Shown here: one piece after another, positions 16,708 to 25,040 of the stretch | How positions within the stretch are numbered: position 1 is the stretch's first letter | How the letters are laid out: every line of letters starts with the position of its first letter | Source of the DNA: Flavobacteriaceae bacterium | Lineage (GTDB): Bacteria > Bacteroidota > Bacteroidia > Flavobacteriales > Flavobacteriaceae | Assembly: GCA_031277535.1 (NCBI GenBank) | Contig: JAITMD010000008.1 | Coordinates: 186,001-250,000 of the forward strand | Length of the DNA stretch: 64,000 nt | Direction of reading: 5' to 3' | The notes under the pieces: generated by a model | Told to the model about the DNA's origin: nothing | Database searches by the model: none | The model's input: only the letters and a program-made list of their open reading frames with translations | Made by a program: the position numbers and the translations under genes

Positions 16708-16728
16708 AGTTTTCTTTTAATAGGTTGA

Positions 16729-17427
16729 TTATTTTGTACGTACTGTACGCTGTTCAATTCTTTTCTCATAGCTATCCCCTTGAAAAATACGTTTCACAAA
16801 AATACCTGGAATATGTATTTCATTAGGATCAAGTTCTCCTGCAGGGACAAGTTCTTCTACTTCGGCAATTGTGATTTTTGCAGCTCCTGCCATACATGCA
16901 TTAAAATTTCTTGCAGTACCTTTAAATATAAGATTCCCAGCTTCATCTCCTTTCCACGCTTTTACAATAGCAAAATCTGCATCAAAAGCATGTTCTAATA
17001 TATGAGGTTTTCCATTGAATACTCTAACTTCTTTTCCTTCTGCAACCTCAGTACCATATCCTGCAGGCGTAAAGAATGCAGGTATTCCATTTTGGGCAGC
17101 TCTACATTTTTCTGCCAAAGTACCTTGTGGTGTTAATTCTACTTCTAATTCCCCTGAAAGCATCTGACGTTCAAATTCTGCATTTTCACCTACATAAGAA
17201 GAAATCATTTTATTTATTTGACGTTTCTGAAGCAATAATCCTAAACCAAAATCATCAACCCCTGCATTATTTGAAATACAAGTCAACCCTTTAATATTTT
17301 TATTTACAAGCTCATTGATTGAATTTTCAGGAATACCACACAACCCAAAACCACCAAGCATGATTGTCATATTATCTTGCACATCATGCAAAGCTTCTTG
17401 CACATTTGCTACTTTTTTATTTATCAT
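16729..17427 (-). CDS. scoA: 3-oxoacid CoA-transferase subunit A
   Basis: A 232-residue alpha subunit with the CoA-binding signature [12 protein letters not shown] near the N-terminus, then [16 protein letters not shown] and [14 protein letters not shown]. It is first in the scoA-scoB operon. It is separated from the upstream PBP gene by an intrinsic terminator, so it needs its own promoter in the roughly 35 bp before its start; TATATTTT on the minus strand near 17454-17461 is the only candidate and is weak. Confidence 0.93.
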   Translation of the reverse strand: MINKKVANVQEALHDVQDNMTIMLGGFGLCGIPENSINELVNKNIKGLTCISNNAGVDDFGLGLLLQKRQINKMISSYVGENAEFERQMLSGELEVELTPQGTLAEKCRAAQNGIPAFFTPAGYGTEVAEGKEVRVFNGKPHILEHAFDADFAIVKAWKGDEAGNLIFKGTARNFNACMAGAAKITIAEVEELVPAGELDPNEIHIPGIFVKRIFQGDSYEKRIEQRTVRTK

Positions 17428-17462
17428 AATCTTTGGTTTAATTAATTGCCCTAAAATATAAA

Positions 17463-17490
17463 AAAAACGCCTTTAAAAAAAGGCGTTTTT
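17463..17490. terminator. Terminator after the PBP1A operon
   Basis: 12-bp stem AAAAACGCCTTT/AAAGGCGTTTTT with a 4-nt loop and flanking A/T runs. A third copy of AAAGGCGTT follows at 17492-17500 and could form an alternative stem. Confidence 0.75.
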
Positions 17491-17508
17491 TAAAGGCGTT
17501 ATATTATT

Positions 17509-19833
17509 CTAAAAATCGAACTCTGTGGTTGGTAAAGAATTTGTTGTTCCCAAAGAATCTTGAGCTACTTCCTCTACAACAGGTCTCCTACAATCTACTC
17601 TAATTGATAGATTAGCCGGTTGTGGAAATGCTCCCTTAGATATACTCAAAGTTTTATCTGCATAACACTTATTCATATACAATCCCCATATTGGAAGTGC
17701 CATTGTAGCTCCTTGTCCATATAGAGTAGCTTTAAAGTGTGCTGCACGGTCATCATTTCCTACCCAAACACCTGTTGTTAAATCAGGTACCATACCAATA
17801 AACCAACCGTCACTATTATTCTGACTTGTTCCTGTTTTACCAGCTATTGGGTTAGTAAATTTATACGGATGCCCCGTTACTCGATTATATCCTGCACCTT
17901 GCCAAGTAGTTCGTAAACGCACTCCTGATCCTGATTCAGTTACTCCTTCTAATAATTTTATAATTGCGTATGCAACGTCTTTACTCATTACATCTTTTGT
18001 TTCAGCGACAGCATTAAATAATACAACACCGTTTTTATCTTCTATACGCTTTACAAAGATTGGCTTAACATATACTCCTTGATTTGCAAAAGTACTATAA
18101 GCAGCAACCATTTCACTTACTGTTAAATCAACCGCTCCAAGAGCAATTGCAGGAGTTACTGGAATATCACTTACAACTCCTAAATCTCTTGTCATATTTA
18201 CAACAGCTTTAGGTCCAACTCTATCCATTAATTTAGCTGTAACTGTGTTAACAGAAGCTGCTAAAGCCTGTTTTAAAGTCATAATTCCTCTAAATGAACG
18301 ATTAGAGTTTTGAGGGCTCCAATCTTTTGTAATTCCATATCTACCTTTTGGCATTGTGAAAGGAGAATCTATTATTGAATCACAAGGAGACATATGCAAT
18401 TGTTCAATAGCTGTAGCATATACAAATGGCTTAAATGTTGAACCTACTTGTCTCGCTCCTTGCCCAACGTGATCATACTGAAAATGTTTATAATCAATAC
18501 CACCTACCCAAGCTTTAATATATCCTGTTTCAGATTCCATAGACATCATACCTGCCTGTAAGAAATGTTTGTAATACAATATAGAATCTCTTGGTGTCAT
18601 AACTGTATCAATTTCACCCTTCCAAGAAAACACACTCATTTTAGTTTTTTCCTTAAATGAATTAATAATATCATCTTCCGATTTCCCTTGATCCTGCATT
18701 TGTTTCCAACGTTCTGAACTTTTCATTGCACGCATAATAATATTCTCTGTCTCATCTTTAGAGATATTATAAAAAGGAGCATTTTTATTTCCTTTCTGTT
18801 GAATAAAAAATTCTTTCTGTAAATTTGAAATATGTTCAGTTACTGCTTCCTCTCCATACTTCTGCATTCTAGAATCAATAGTAACATAGATTTTTAATCC
18901 ATCTCTATATATATCATAAGTAGAACCATCTTTTTTCGGATTCTCTTTTACCCAACGGCGCATATAATCTCTCAAATATTCACGAAAATATGTAGCTATT
19001 CCTTCTCTATGACTTTCTGGTGTAAAATTTAATTTTAAAGGTAAAGCTTGTAATTTCTCACTTTCTTCCTGTGTCAAATGTCCATTACGAACCATTTGGT
19101 GCAAAACAACATTACGTCTTTTTTGAACTAATTCAGGGCGACGAACAGGGTTAAAATACGCAGGATTTTGTAGCATTCCAACAAACATAGCTGCTTCATC
19201 AACAGTTAAATCTTTTGGTTCTTTTCCTAAATAAATACGTGTTGCTGAACGAATCCCAACTGCGTTATTAACGAAATCGGCCTTATTCAAATACATCGTT
19301 AAAATTTCTTCCTTAGTATATTGGCTCTCTAATTTAACAGCAATAACCCATTCTTTTGCTTTTTGAGTAATACGTTTTAGAAGATTTCGAGAACCTTCAC
19401 CATGGAACAATAATTTGGCTAATTGTTGACTAATTGTACTGGCTCCTCCACTGCTCCCTACAGAAGTAACAGCACGTAAAGTTCCTCTTGCATCAATTCC
19501 CGAATGCTCATAAAAACGTTCATCCTCTGTTGAAATCAAAGCTTTTACTAAATAATCTGGTAAATCACCATATTTAACAGGTACTCTATTCTCTAAATAG
19601 AACTTTCCAATTGTTTTTCCATCCGCTGAGATAATCTCTGTCGCAACATTACTAGCGGGATTTTCTAATTCATCAAAAGTAGGCATCGCTCCAAACACTC
19701 CCCATGAAGCACATAGGAAGAAAAATATAACCGCTGCCCAAAAACCCAAGAAGATTATCCAAAATCTTTTTAAGTATGTTTTTAAGCCAATTTCAGGCTT
19801 TTTGTTTTGTTGTTTTTTATTCATATTACGCAA
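17509..19833 (-). CDS. mrcA: Class A penicillin-binding protein 1A
   Basis: A 774-residue bifunctional peptidoglycan synthase. A short cytoplasmic lysine-rich stretch and one membrane anchor (about 24-47) precede the glycosyltransferase-51 domain, with Glu103 in STEDERFYEHSGID and GGASTISQQLAKLLF. The transpeptidase domain has STFK (Ser465-Lys468), SVN (527-529) and KTG (666-668). It polymerises lipid II and cross-links peptides in the periplasm. It is third in an apparent ricT-gldH-pbp operon, 8 bp after gldH. The start could be Met4, three codons in. Confidence 0.95.
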   Translation of the reverse strand: MRNMNKKQQNKKPEIGLKTYLKRFWIIFLGFWAAVIFFFLCASWGVFGAMPTFDELENPASNVATEIISADGKTIGKFYLENRVPVKYGDLPDYLVKALISTEDERFYEHSGIDARGTLRAVTSVGSSGGASTISQQLAKLLFHGEGSRNLLKRITQKAKEWVIAVKLESQYTKEEILTMYLNKADFVNNAVGIRSATRIYLGKEPKDLTVDEAAMFVGMLQNPAYFNPVRRPELVQKRRNVVLHQMVRNGHLTQEESEKLQALPLKLNFTPESHREGIATYFREYLRDYMRRWVKENPKKDGSTYDIYRDGLKIYVTIDSRMQKYGEEAVTEHISNLQKEFFIQQKGNKNAPFYNISKDETENIIMRAMKSSERWKQMQDQGKSEDDIINSFKEKTKMSVFSWKGEIDTVMTPRDSILYYKHFLQAGMMSMESETGYIKAWVGGIDYKHFQYDHVGQGARQVGSTFKPFVYATAIEQLHMSPCDSIIDSPFTMPKGRYGITKDWSPQNSNRSFRGIMTLKQALAASVNTVTAKLMDRVGPKAVVNMTRDLGVVSDIPVTPAIALGAVDLTVSEMVAAYSTFANQGVYVKPIFVKRIEDKNGVVLFNAVAETKDVMSKDVAYAIIKLLEGVTESGSGVRLRTTWQGAGYNRVTGHPYKFTNPIAGKTGTSQNNSDGWFIGMVPDLTTGVWVGNDDRAAHFKATLYGQGATMALPIWGLYMNKCYADKTLSISKGAFPQPANLSIRVDCRRPVVEEVAQDSLGTTNSLPTTEFDF

Positions 19834-19841
19834 AAACTGCT

Positions 19842-20336
19842 TTATTCACTTTTCTCAATACAAAGACCTACCTCTAAAACACCATCTAATGAGCTATCTG
19901 CATTTACAGCACCTAATTTTCGAACAGCTTGTTCTAATGTAAATTTATAACTCCCCTTTACAGGAAATACATACTTTTCCTTCATCCAAAGTTTATTTTC
20001 TTTTACATCTGAAAAGCCTTGTCCTAATAAAGTTCCATCTGCTTTAGCAATCTGATACTCTAATGTATCAACAACAGTTATTTCATTCGGTTGAAATATT
20101 TTCAAAATAACAAACATATTACTATACTCATACTGTTTATTTAATCGTAGATTCATAAACAAATTATGTTTAGTTACGGTGTCATTCATTTCGACTACAA
20201 AGGTCTTCAAATCTTTTTTATTCCACGCTCCATTAGTCTCAGAAAATTCGTCAAAAATAACATTACTTTTCTCTGTACAGCCAACCAAAGTAAATACTGT
20301 AATTAGAAGTAATATATACTGTTTTTTAATTCTCAT
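19842..20336 (-). CDS. gldH: Gliding motility lipoprotein GldH
   Basis: A 164-residue lipoprotein; the signal peptide ends at Cys20 (LVGC). The mature part matches the GldH family as I recognise it (IFDEFSETNGAWNKKDL, QYEYSNMFVILKIFQPNE, DTLEYQIAKADGTLLGQGF, WMKEKYVFPVKGSYKFTLEQ). In Flavobacterium, GldH is needed for gliding and acts with the gliding/type IX secretion machinery, though it is not a core channel part. Its start overlaps the ricT-like gene by 11 bp, and the same gene order with a PBP is usual in the family Flavobacteriaceae. Confidence 0.9.
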   Translation of the reverse strand: MRIKKQYILLLITVFTLVGCTEKSNVIFDEFSETNGAWNKKDLKTFVVEMNDTVTKHNLFMNLRLNKQYEYSNMFVILKIFQPNEITVVDTLEYQIAKADGTLLGQGFSDVKENKLWMKEKYVFPVKGSYKFTLEQAVRKLGAVNADSSLDGVLEVGLCIEKSE

Positions 20337-21912
20337 TTGTAGGCTTATCGTTTACATTATTATTTGGTTTTTTGAACCTCTTATTTCGATTATTCTTATT
20401 TATCTTCTTTACTCCTCCCTCTTCGACATTATTATTTTCCTCTTTCGCTCTACTATTCTCCTTAATCGTATTTCTATTATGAGGTTGCGTTTTGTTCTCT
20501 TCTCTTACGCCCTTATCTTTTGTTAAATTGGTGTTTTCGAGATTATCATTCTTCTCTTTCAGATTCCTTTTATCTCTATTAACATTTCTGCTTCTAACTT
20601 TATCCTCGTTATTACGCTTACCTTCAAAACGTCTTTCTGTGTTTAAACGATTTTCCTCATTTCGTTCACGAACATTCTCCTGTCTTTCCTTTCCTCTTTC
20701 CTCTTTAACTTTTCTATTTTTTCCCTCATCATTAGATTGTCGAGATCTATCATTATTAGGTAAACGATTTTTGTCTCTATTATCATTTTCTTTTTTTCGA
20801 GAAGGTTTTTTCTTACGCTTTGGTTGATCAAAACGAGTTACACTATCCTGTTCTACAGCAGACTGAAAGTTTTTTTCATCACTTTCAACTTCAAGCATAT
20901 AATTTTCTAACTCTTCAGCTTTTTCTCCATTCGAATTCAATGCCAAAATATCTTTAACTTGTTCTGATGAAAGAACATACCAATTTGCAGAATTATTTAT
21001 ATACGCAAACCACATTTGTCCTTTAAAAATATCAATCTTCTGACAAACAGCAAGTCCTTTTACTGTCATTAACTTAGTATCTGTATCAGGCATATCTTTC
21101 AATGCCTCTAAGTATGTATCTAATTCAAAGTTTAAACAACATTTCAATTTTCCACATTGTCCTGCTAACTTTTGAGGATTTAAAGATAGTTGTTGATAAC
21201 GTGCAGCAGAAGTATTAACGCTCCTAAAATCAGTTAACCAGGTAGAACAACACAATTCTCTCCCACATGAACCAACTCCACCTAAACGAGCAGCCTCCTG
21301 ACGGAAACCTACTTGTTTCATTTCAATACGAATACTAAACTCGCGAGCAAAATCCTTAATTAATTGACGGAAATCTACACGTTCACTTGCTGTATAATAA
21401 AAAGTAGCTTTAGAGCCATCTCCTTGGAACTCCACATCAGAAATCTTCATTTCTAAATTCAGCTTAATAGCAAGCTCTCGTGCACGCATACGTACAGGCT
21501 CTTCTCTATCTCTTGCTTCTGTCCAGATATCTACATCTTTTTGTGTTGCTTTTCTATATATTTTTAGAAACTCATTATCAAAACCAACCTTCTTCTTTTT
21601 CATTTGGACTTTAACCAATTCTCCGGTTAAAGAAACAACACCGATATCATGCCCAGGAGACGTTTCTGTAGCAACAATATCTCCCATTGTTAGTGTCATT
21701 CCTTCAGGATACTTATAGAAATCCTTTCTTCCATTTTTAAAACGAACTTCTACTATGTCAAAAACTGTACTCCCATTTGGATATATCATATTGGCAAGCC
21801 AATCAAATACTGCTAATTTATTACAGCCATCTGTACCACAAGTTCCTTTGTTTTGACATCCCTTAGGAAGTCCATTATCATCTTTTCCTGTTGAACAATT
21901 TGTACAAGCCAT
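20326..21912 (-). CDS. ricT: RicT/YaaT-like PSP1-domain protein with long disordered tail
   Basis: A 528-residue protein. The N-terminal part has Cys-rich ACTNCSTGKDDNGLPKGCQN and then the PSP1 C-terminal domain (about 90-290) with VGSCGRELCCSTW and GKLKCCLNFEL, matching the Fe-S-cluster cysteines of RicT. In Bacillus the RicTFA complex promotes RNA maturation. From about residue 340 the chain is almost only Lys, Arg, Asn and Glu, which suggests a disordered, possibly RNA-binding tail. It is first in the operon with gldH and pbp, overlapping gldH by 11 bp. Family is firm; the function in this phylum is unproven. Confidence 0.85.
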   Translation of the reverse strand: MACTNCSTGKDDNGLPKGCQNKGTCGTDGCNKLAVFDWLANMIYPNGSTVFDIVEVRFKNGRKDFYKYPEGMTLTMGDIVATETSPGHDIGVVSLTGELVKVQMKKKKVGFDNEFLKIYRKATQKDVDIWTEARDREEPVRMRARELAIKLNLEMKISDVEFQGDGSKATFYYTASERVDFRQLIKDFAREFSIRIEMKQVGFRQEAARLGGVGSCGRELCCSTWLTDFRSVNTSAARYQQLSLNPQKLAGQCGKLKCCLNFELDTYLEALKDMPDTDTKLMTVKGLAVCQKIDIFKGQMWFAYINNSANWYVLSSEQVKDILALNSNGEKAEELENYMLEVESDEKNFQSAVEQDSVTRFDQPKRKKKPSRKKENDNRDKNRLPNNDRSRQSNDEGKNRKVKEERGKERQENVRERNEENRLNTERRFEGKRNNEDKVRSRNVNRDKRNLKEKNDNLENTNLTKDKGVREENKTQPHNRNTIKENSRAKEENNNVEEGGVKKINKNNRNKRFKKPNNNVNDKPTNEN

Positions 21913-22138
21913 TTTTTTTATCTATATATTTAATCTTCTTCGATAAGAAGACAATTATCACTAATTTAGGAAGTAAAGATACTATTTTTATCACTCTTAC
22001 AATGTTTTTTTTATTACCCCAATATTTAATCCATTTTATAAAAGGAAAATTGATTATGAACACAATAGCTATAAAAGCAAAAAACGCAGTTCTCTATTAT
22101 CATTCAAAATTAACTATAAGCCCTTTTTAGAATTTCAC

Positions 22139-22146
22139 TACTTTTG
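22139..22146 (+). promoter_or_regulatory. Putative -7 element for mtnN
   Basis: TACTTTTG fits TAnnTTTG, 26 bp upstream of the mtnN ATG. Confidence 0.45.
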
Positions 22147-22171
22147 ATTCATAAATGCAATTTTTAGAATT

Positions 22172-22924
22172 ATGGATACAGTAATTGGAATTTTAGGAGC
22201 CATTCCTCAAGAAATAAATGGAATAATTAATCAATTACAACAAGTTGAAGAAACAACTATTGGCAACAGAAAGTACTATCAAGGATACTTAGGAAAACAA
22301 AAAGTTGTAGTTGTTTACTCGCGCATAGGAAAAGTTGCAGCGGCAGCTACAGTAACTACGTTACTACTAAAGTTTAATGTTTTAAAAATTTTATTTATTG
22401 GTGTAGCAGGAGGAATACATAAAGATGTAAAAGTAGGTGATGTAGTAGTAGCTAAGAATTTAATACAATATGATATGGACGCCTCTCCTTTACGTCCAAA
22501 GTTTGAGATACCTTTATTAGGAAAAACGTATTTCGAAACAGATACAAATTGGTCAAATACTGTATATAATCACATAGAGAATATCTTTGCATTAGAAAAT
22601 CTACACCAATTAATTCATCCTACAGAACTAACAAAATTTAATATCACAACACCTAAAATTCACTTTGGAACTATTGCCAGTGGAGATCAGTTTTTCTCTA
22701 CATCTGAACAAAAAACGAACCTACAAACTCAACTACCTGAAGTGTTATGTGTAGAAATGGAAGGTGCAGCAGTAGCACAAGTATGTTACGAATTTGACAT
22801 TCCTTTTATTGTAATACGAACTATATCTGATAACGCTAATGAAGAAGCAAGTTTTAGCTTCCAATCATTTGTAGAGGAAGTATCACTTGTATATGGACAA
22901 GAGATAATCACTAAAATGTTTTAA
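22172..22924 (+). CDS. mtnN: 5'-methylthioadenosine/S-adenosylhomocysteine nucleosidase
   Basis: A 250-residue nucleoside phosphorylase-fold enzyme. Signatures are GILGAIPQEINGI (catalytic Glu region), FIGVAGGIHKDVKVGDVVV, IASGDQFF, CVEMEGAAVAQVC (ribose-binding Glu) and RTISDNA (catalytic Asp). It cleaves the glycosidic bond of MTA and SAH, feeding the activated methyl cycle and clearing inhibitory SAH. An internal stretch (about 130-160) is slightly longer than in the E. coli enzyme. It is a single gene with its own promoter-like element and terminator. Confidence 0.92.
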   Translation: MDTVIGILGAIPQEINGIINQLQQVEETTIGNRKYYQGYLGKQKVVVVYSRIGKVAAAATVTTLLLKFNVLKILFIGVAGGIHKDVKVGDVVVAKNLIQYDMDASPLRPKFEIPLLGKTYFETDTNWSNTVYNHIENIFALENLHQLIHPTELTKFNITTPKIHFGTIASGDQFFSTSEQKTNLQTQLPEVLCVEMEGAAVAQVCYEFDIPFIVIRTISDNANEEASFSFQSFVEEVSLVYGQEIITKMF

Positions 22925-22977
22925 AAATATTTAAAACATCAATACTCAAAGACAGAATTTCACTTTATCACATAAAA

Positions 22978-23000
22978 AAAGCTCGGCAATGCCGAGCTTT
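22978..23000. terminator. Bidirectional terminator between mtnN and the DUF5689 gene
   Basis: 10-bp stem AAAGCTCGGC/GCCGAGCTTT with AAT loop and A/T runs on both sides. Confidence 0.8.
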
Positions 23001-23022
23001 TCTATTATTAATAAAATAAATA

Positions 23023-25026
23023 CTATTCAATGAAGAAACTACTTATTAGTAAATCAAATGGAGCATACTTCGCTCCAACACGGAATTTTATAAAATCTCC
23101 GCTTGTAGCTAAACCTCCAGGAACTTTTGTTAAATCTACGGTAACTTTTACCCATTTACCAGCAGTATTAATAGCCCCTTTGTAGTCATTTGTTCCGGCA
23201 ATACTATTAAGTACTACATCAGTAGTAGATATCGCACCAACATTAAATCCTTTCTCTTTACCTGTAGAATCCATTACACCAATAGACAAACTTCCAGAAC
23301 TAATTCCCTTTACATAGAAAGACACTTTTTTAGCTTTTGAAGTAGTATCATTAGCTAAAAGACCAAAATAGATTAGATTTGAGCTACTTGCAGCAGGTAT
23401 CTCTATAGATAATGCTCCTTGTTTATCAGGACCAGCACCTGGTTTAAAAGCTCCAATATCTTTAGTCAATCCTCTATCATTAACTGTTGCTAAAAACGCT
23501 GCTTCATTAGTTCTCATGTCTCCAGCATATACAGCATTTTTAGGGAAGAAATCACCTGATGGATCTGGATCAACTGGATCAGTTCCACCATTAACTGGAG
23601 TACCATCTTCAAAACGAATTTCGTCAATTACTAAATCATAATCTCCTGCTTTTCCACTTCTAAATCCAATAAAACTACCTGTTCCTGCTTTATGATAATC
23701 TCCTTTTAACTCACCTAAATCCAATGTAACTTTAACCCATTGTCCTTTAGTATCAATTACACCATCATAAACATTTGTTGTATTACCTGACGGAACTCCA
23801 TTAAACGAAGTTTCTTCCATATTTGGCTTAACAATTTTACTAACGCTTACATTTTCTAAATTATATGCGTAATAATTTGTCCCATTACCTTTATAGATGT
23901 TAATAGATAATGATTTAGCGGCCTTACCTTTCATTAAAAACGAAATCTTAGTTGCATCTGTAGGCATTTTTACTTTTTCTACAGAGAAAAGGAATCCATT
24001 TGCAGCTCTTGTCCCTTTTACAGCTAATCCTCTACTATTTTCCCATCCTTGTCCATCAGCTTTTTGAGCAGTAGCATCACTTAAAGCATTTTTAAAAATA
24101 GATGCTAAGAAATTATCCCAATTCTCAAAATCTGCACCAGGGAAAGCTACAAACTTCCCAGGTTTAACATCTGTTGGATCTACAGGGTCTACTGGGTCCG
24201 TATTTCCATCAAAAGGTGCTTTAGTTAAATCTAAATCATGCATTGTACGGGGAACCAACTGATATTCGGCATTATACCTTGTCATAATACCAGTCATTGT
24301 ACCACTTTTATCCGGAACAATCTCATTAGCAAACCCTTTAGCATTTTTACTTACATTAAAATAGAAAGTTGCGCTTAATGGCTCTTTCCCTTCAATAGCT
24401 ACCTTTGTAAAATCACCAGAAGTATTACTTGCGAAAATCTTACCTCTAAACTCTTTTTTGAACTGAACCTCAGGAATAGTAACCAATTTCCCAATGTATT
24501 TTTCATCTAAAGCTTCTTTTAATGAAACCTTATTATTAAACGTTTTTTCAAAATCATCACCACTAATAATTTTACACCCTTTAATAATATACTTGTTATA
24601 ATCCTTAATTGCAGCAAGGCTACTATCTGATCCTAAAGCAACAATTTTTCTTATAGGATCTTTCTGAACAAATAACCCTTTTAATTTAATATATACTTTT
24701 TGTCCTACGCCATAAGTACCATAAGTTGAATATGCATCAACTCTAACACGGATACTTTCTTGACCATCCTCAGATACAATAAAAATCTCTTTAAATACAC
24801 TCCCTCCAGCATCACTTGACACCACAACTCCTTCAATGATATCATCACCTGTAATTGCTGTCGCTTTATCAGTCGCAATTTTCTTAAAATTTGCAATTGT
24901 ATTTGTCGTTTTAAGCTCTACACATCCTGTCAAATCAGGTGTAGTAAAATCGTCATTATTAGCACATCCTATAAGGATTAAACTTGTTAATGACACATAT
25001 AATATTGATTTTAAAAATGTTTTCAT
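23023..25026 (-). CDS. DUF5689 lipoprotein with two repeated beta-sandwich domains
   Basis: A 667-residue lipoprotein. The signal peptide ends at Cys21 (LIGC), and the next residues ANNDDF resemble the acidic DDF-type surface-export signal of Flavobacterium. Residues about 35-265 form a DUF5689 OB-fold-like domain. Two related domains follow (about 290-470 and 490-667), each with a WVKVT(L/V)DL strand, separated by Asp/Pro-rich linkers (DPVDPTD, DPVDPDPSGD). It is 14 bp downstream of the TonB receptor on the same strand and is probably its surface partner, in the way SusD partners SusC. The ligand is unknown; the divergent nuclease suggests nucleic acid. Confidence 0.82.
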   Translation of the reverse strand: MKTFLKSILYVSLTSLILIGCANNDDFTTPDLTGCVELKTTNTIANFKKIATDKATAITGDDIIEGVVVSSDAGGSVFKEIFIVSEDGQESIRVRVDAYSTYGTYGVGQKVYIKLKGLFVQKDPIRKIVALGSDSSLAAIKDYNKYIIKGCKIISGDDFEKTFNNKVSLKEALDEKYIGKLVTIPEVQFKKEFRGKIFASNTSGDFTKVAIEGKEPLSATFYFNVSKNAKGFANEIVPDKSGTMTGIMTRYNAEYQLVPRTMHDLDLTKAPFDGNTDPVDPVDPTDVKPGKFVAFPGADFENWDNFLASIFKNALSDATAQKADGQGWENSRGLAVKGTRAANGFLFSVEKVKMPTDATKISFLMKGKAAKSLSINIYKGNGTNYYAYNLENVSVSKIVKPNMEETSFNGVPSGNTTNVYDGVIDTKGQWVKVTLDLGELKGDYHKAGTGSFIGFRSGKAGDYDLVIDEIRFEDGTPVNGGTDPVDPDPSGDFFPKNAVYAGDMRTNEAAFLATVNDRGLTKDIGAFKPGAGPDKQGALSIEIPAASSSNLIYFGLLANDTTSKAKKVSFYVKGISSGSLSIGVMDSTGKEKGFNVGAISTTDVVLNSIAGTNDYKGAINTAGKWVKVTVDLTKVPGGLATSGDFIKFRVGAKYAPFDLLISSFFIE

Positions 25027-25040
25027 AATGAATAAATTAA

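Noticed and set aside
20492..20827. Ser/Leu/Phe-rich frame on the plus strand
   Set aside because: It is the complement of the Lys/Arg/Asn/Glu-rich tail of the RicT-like protein; its composition follows from that.
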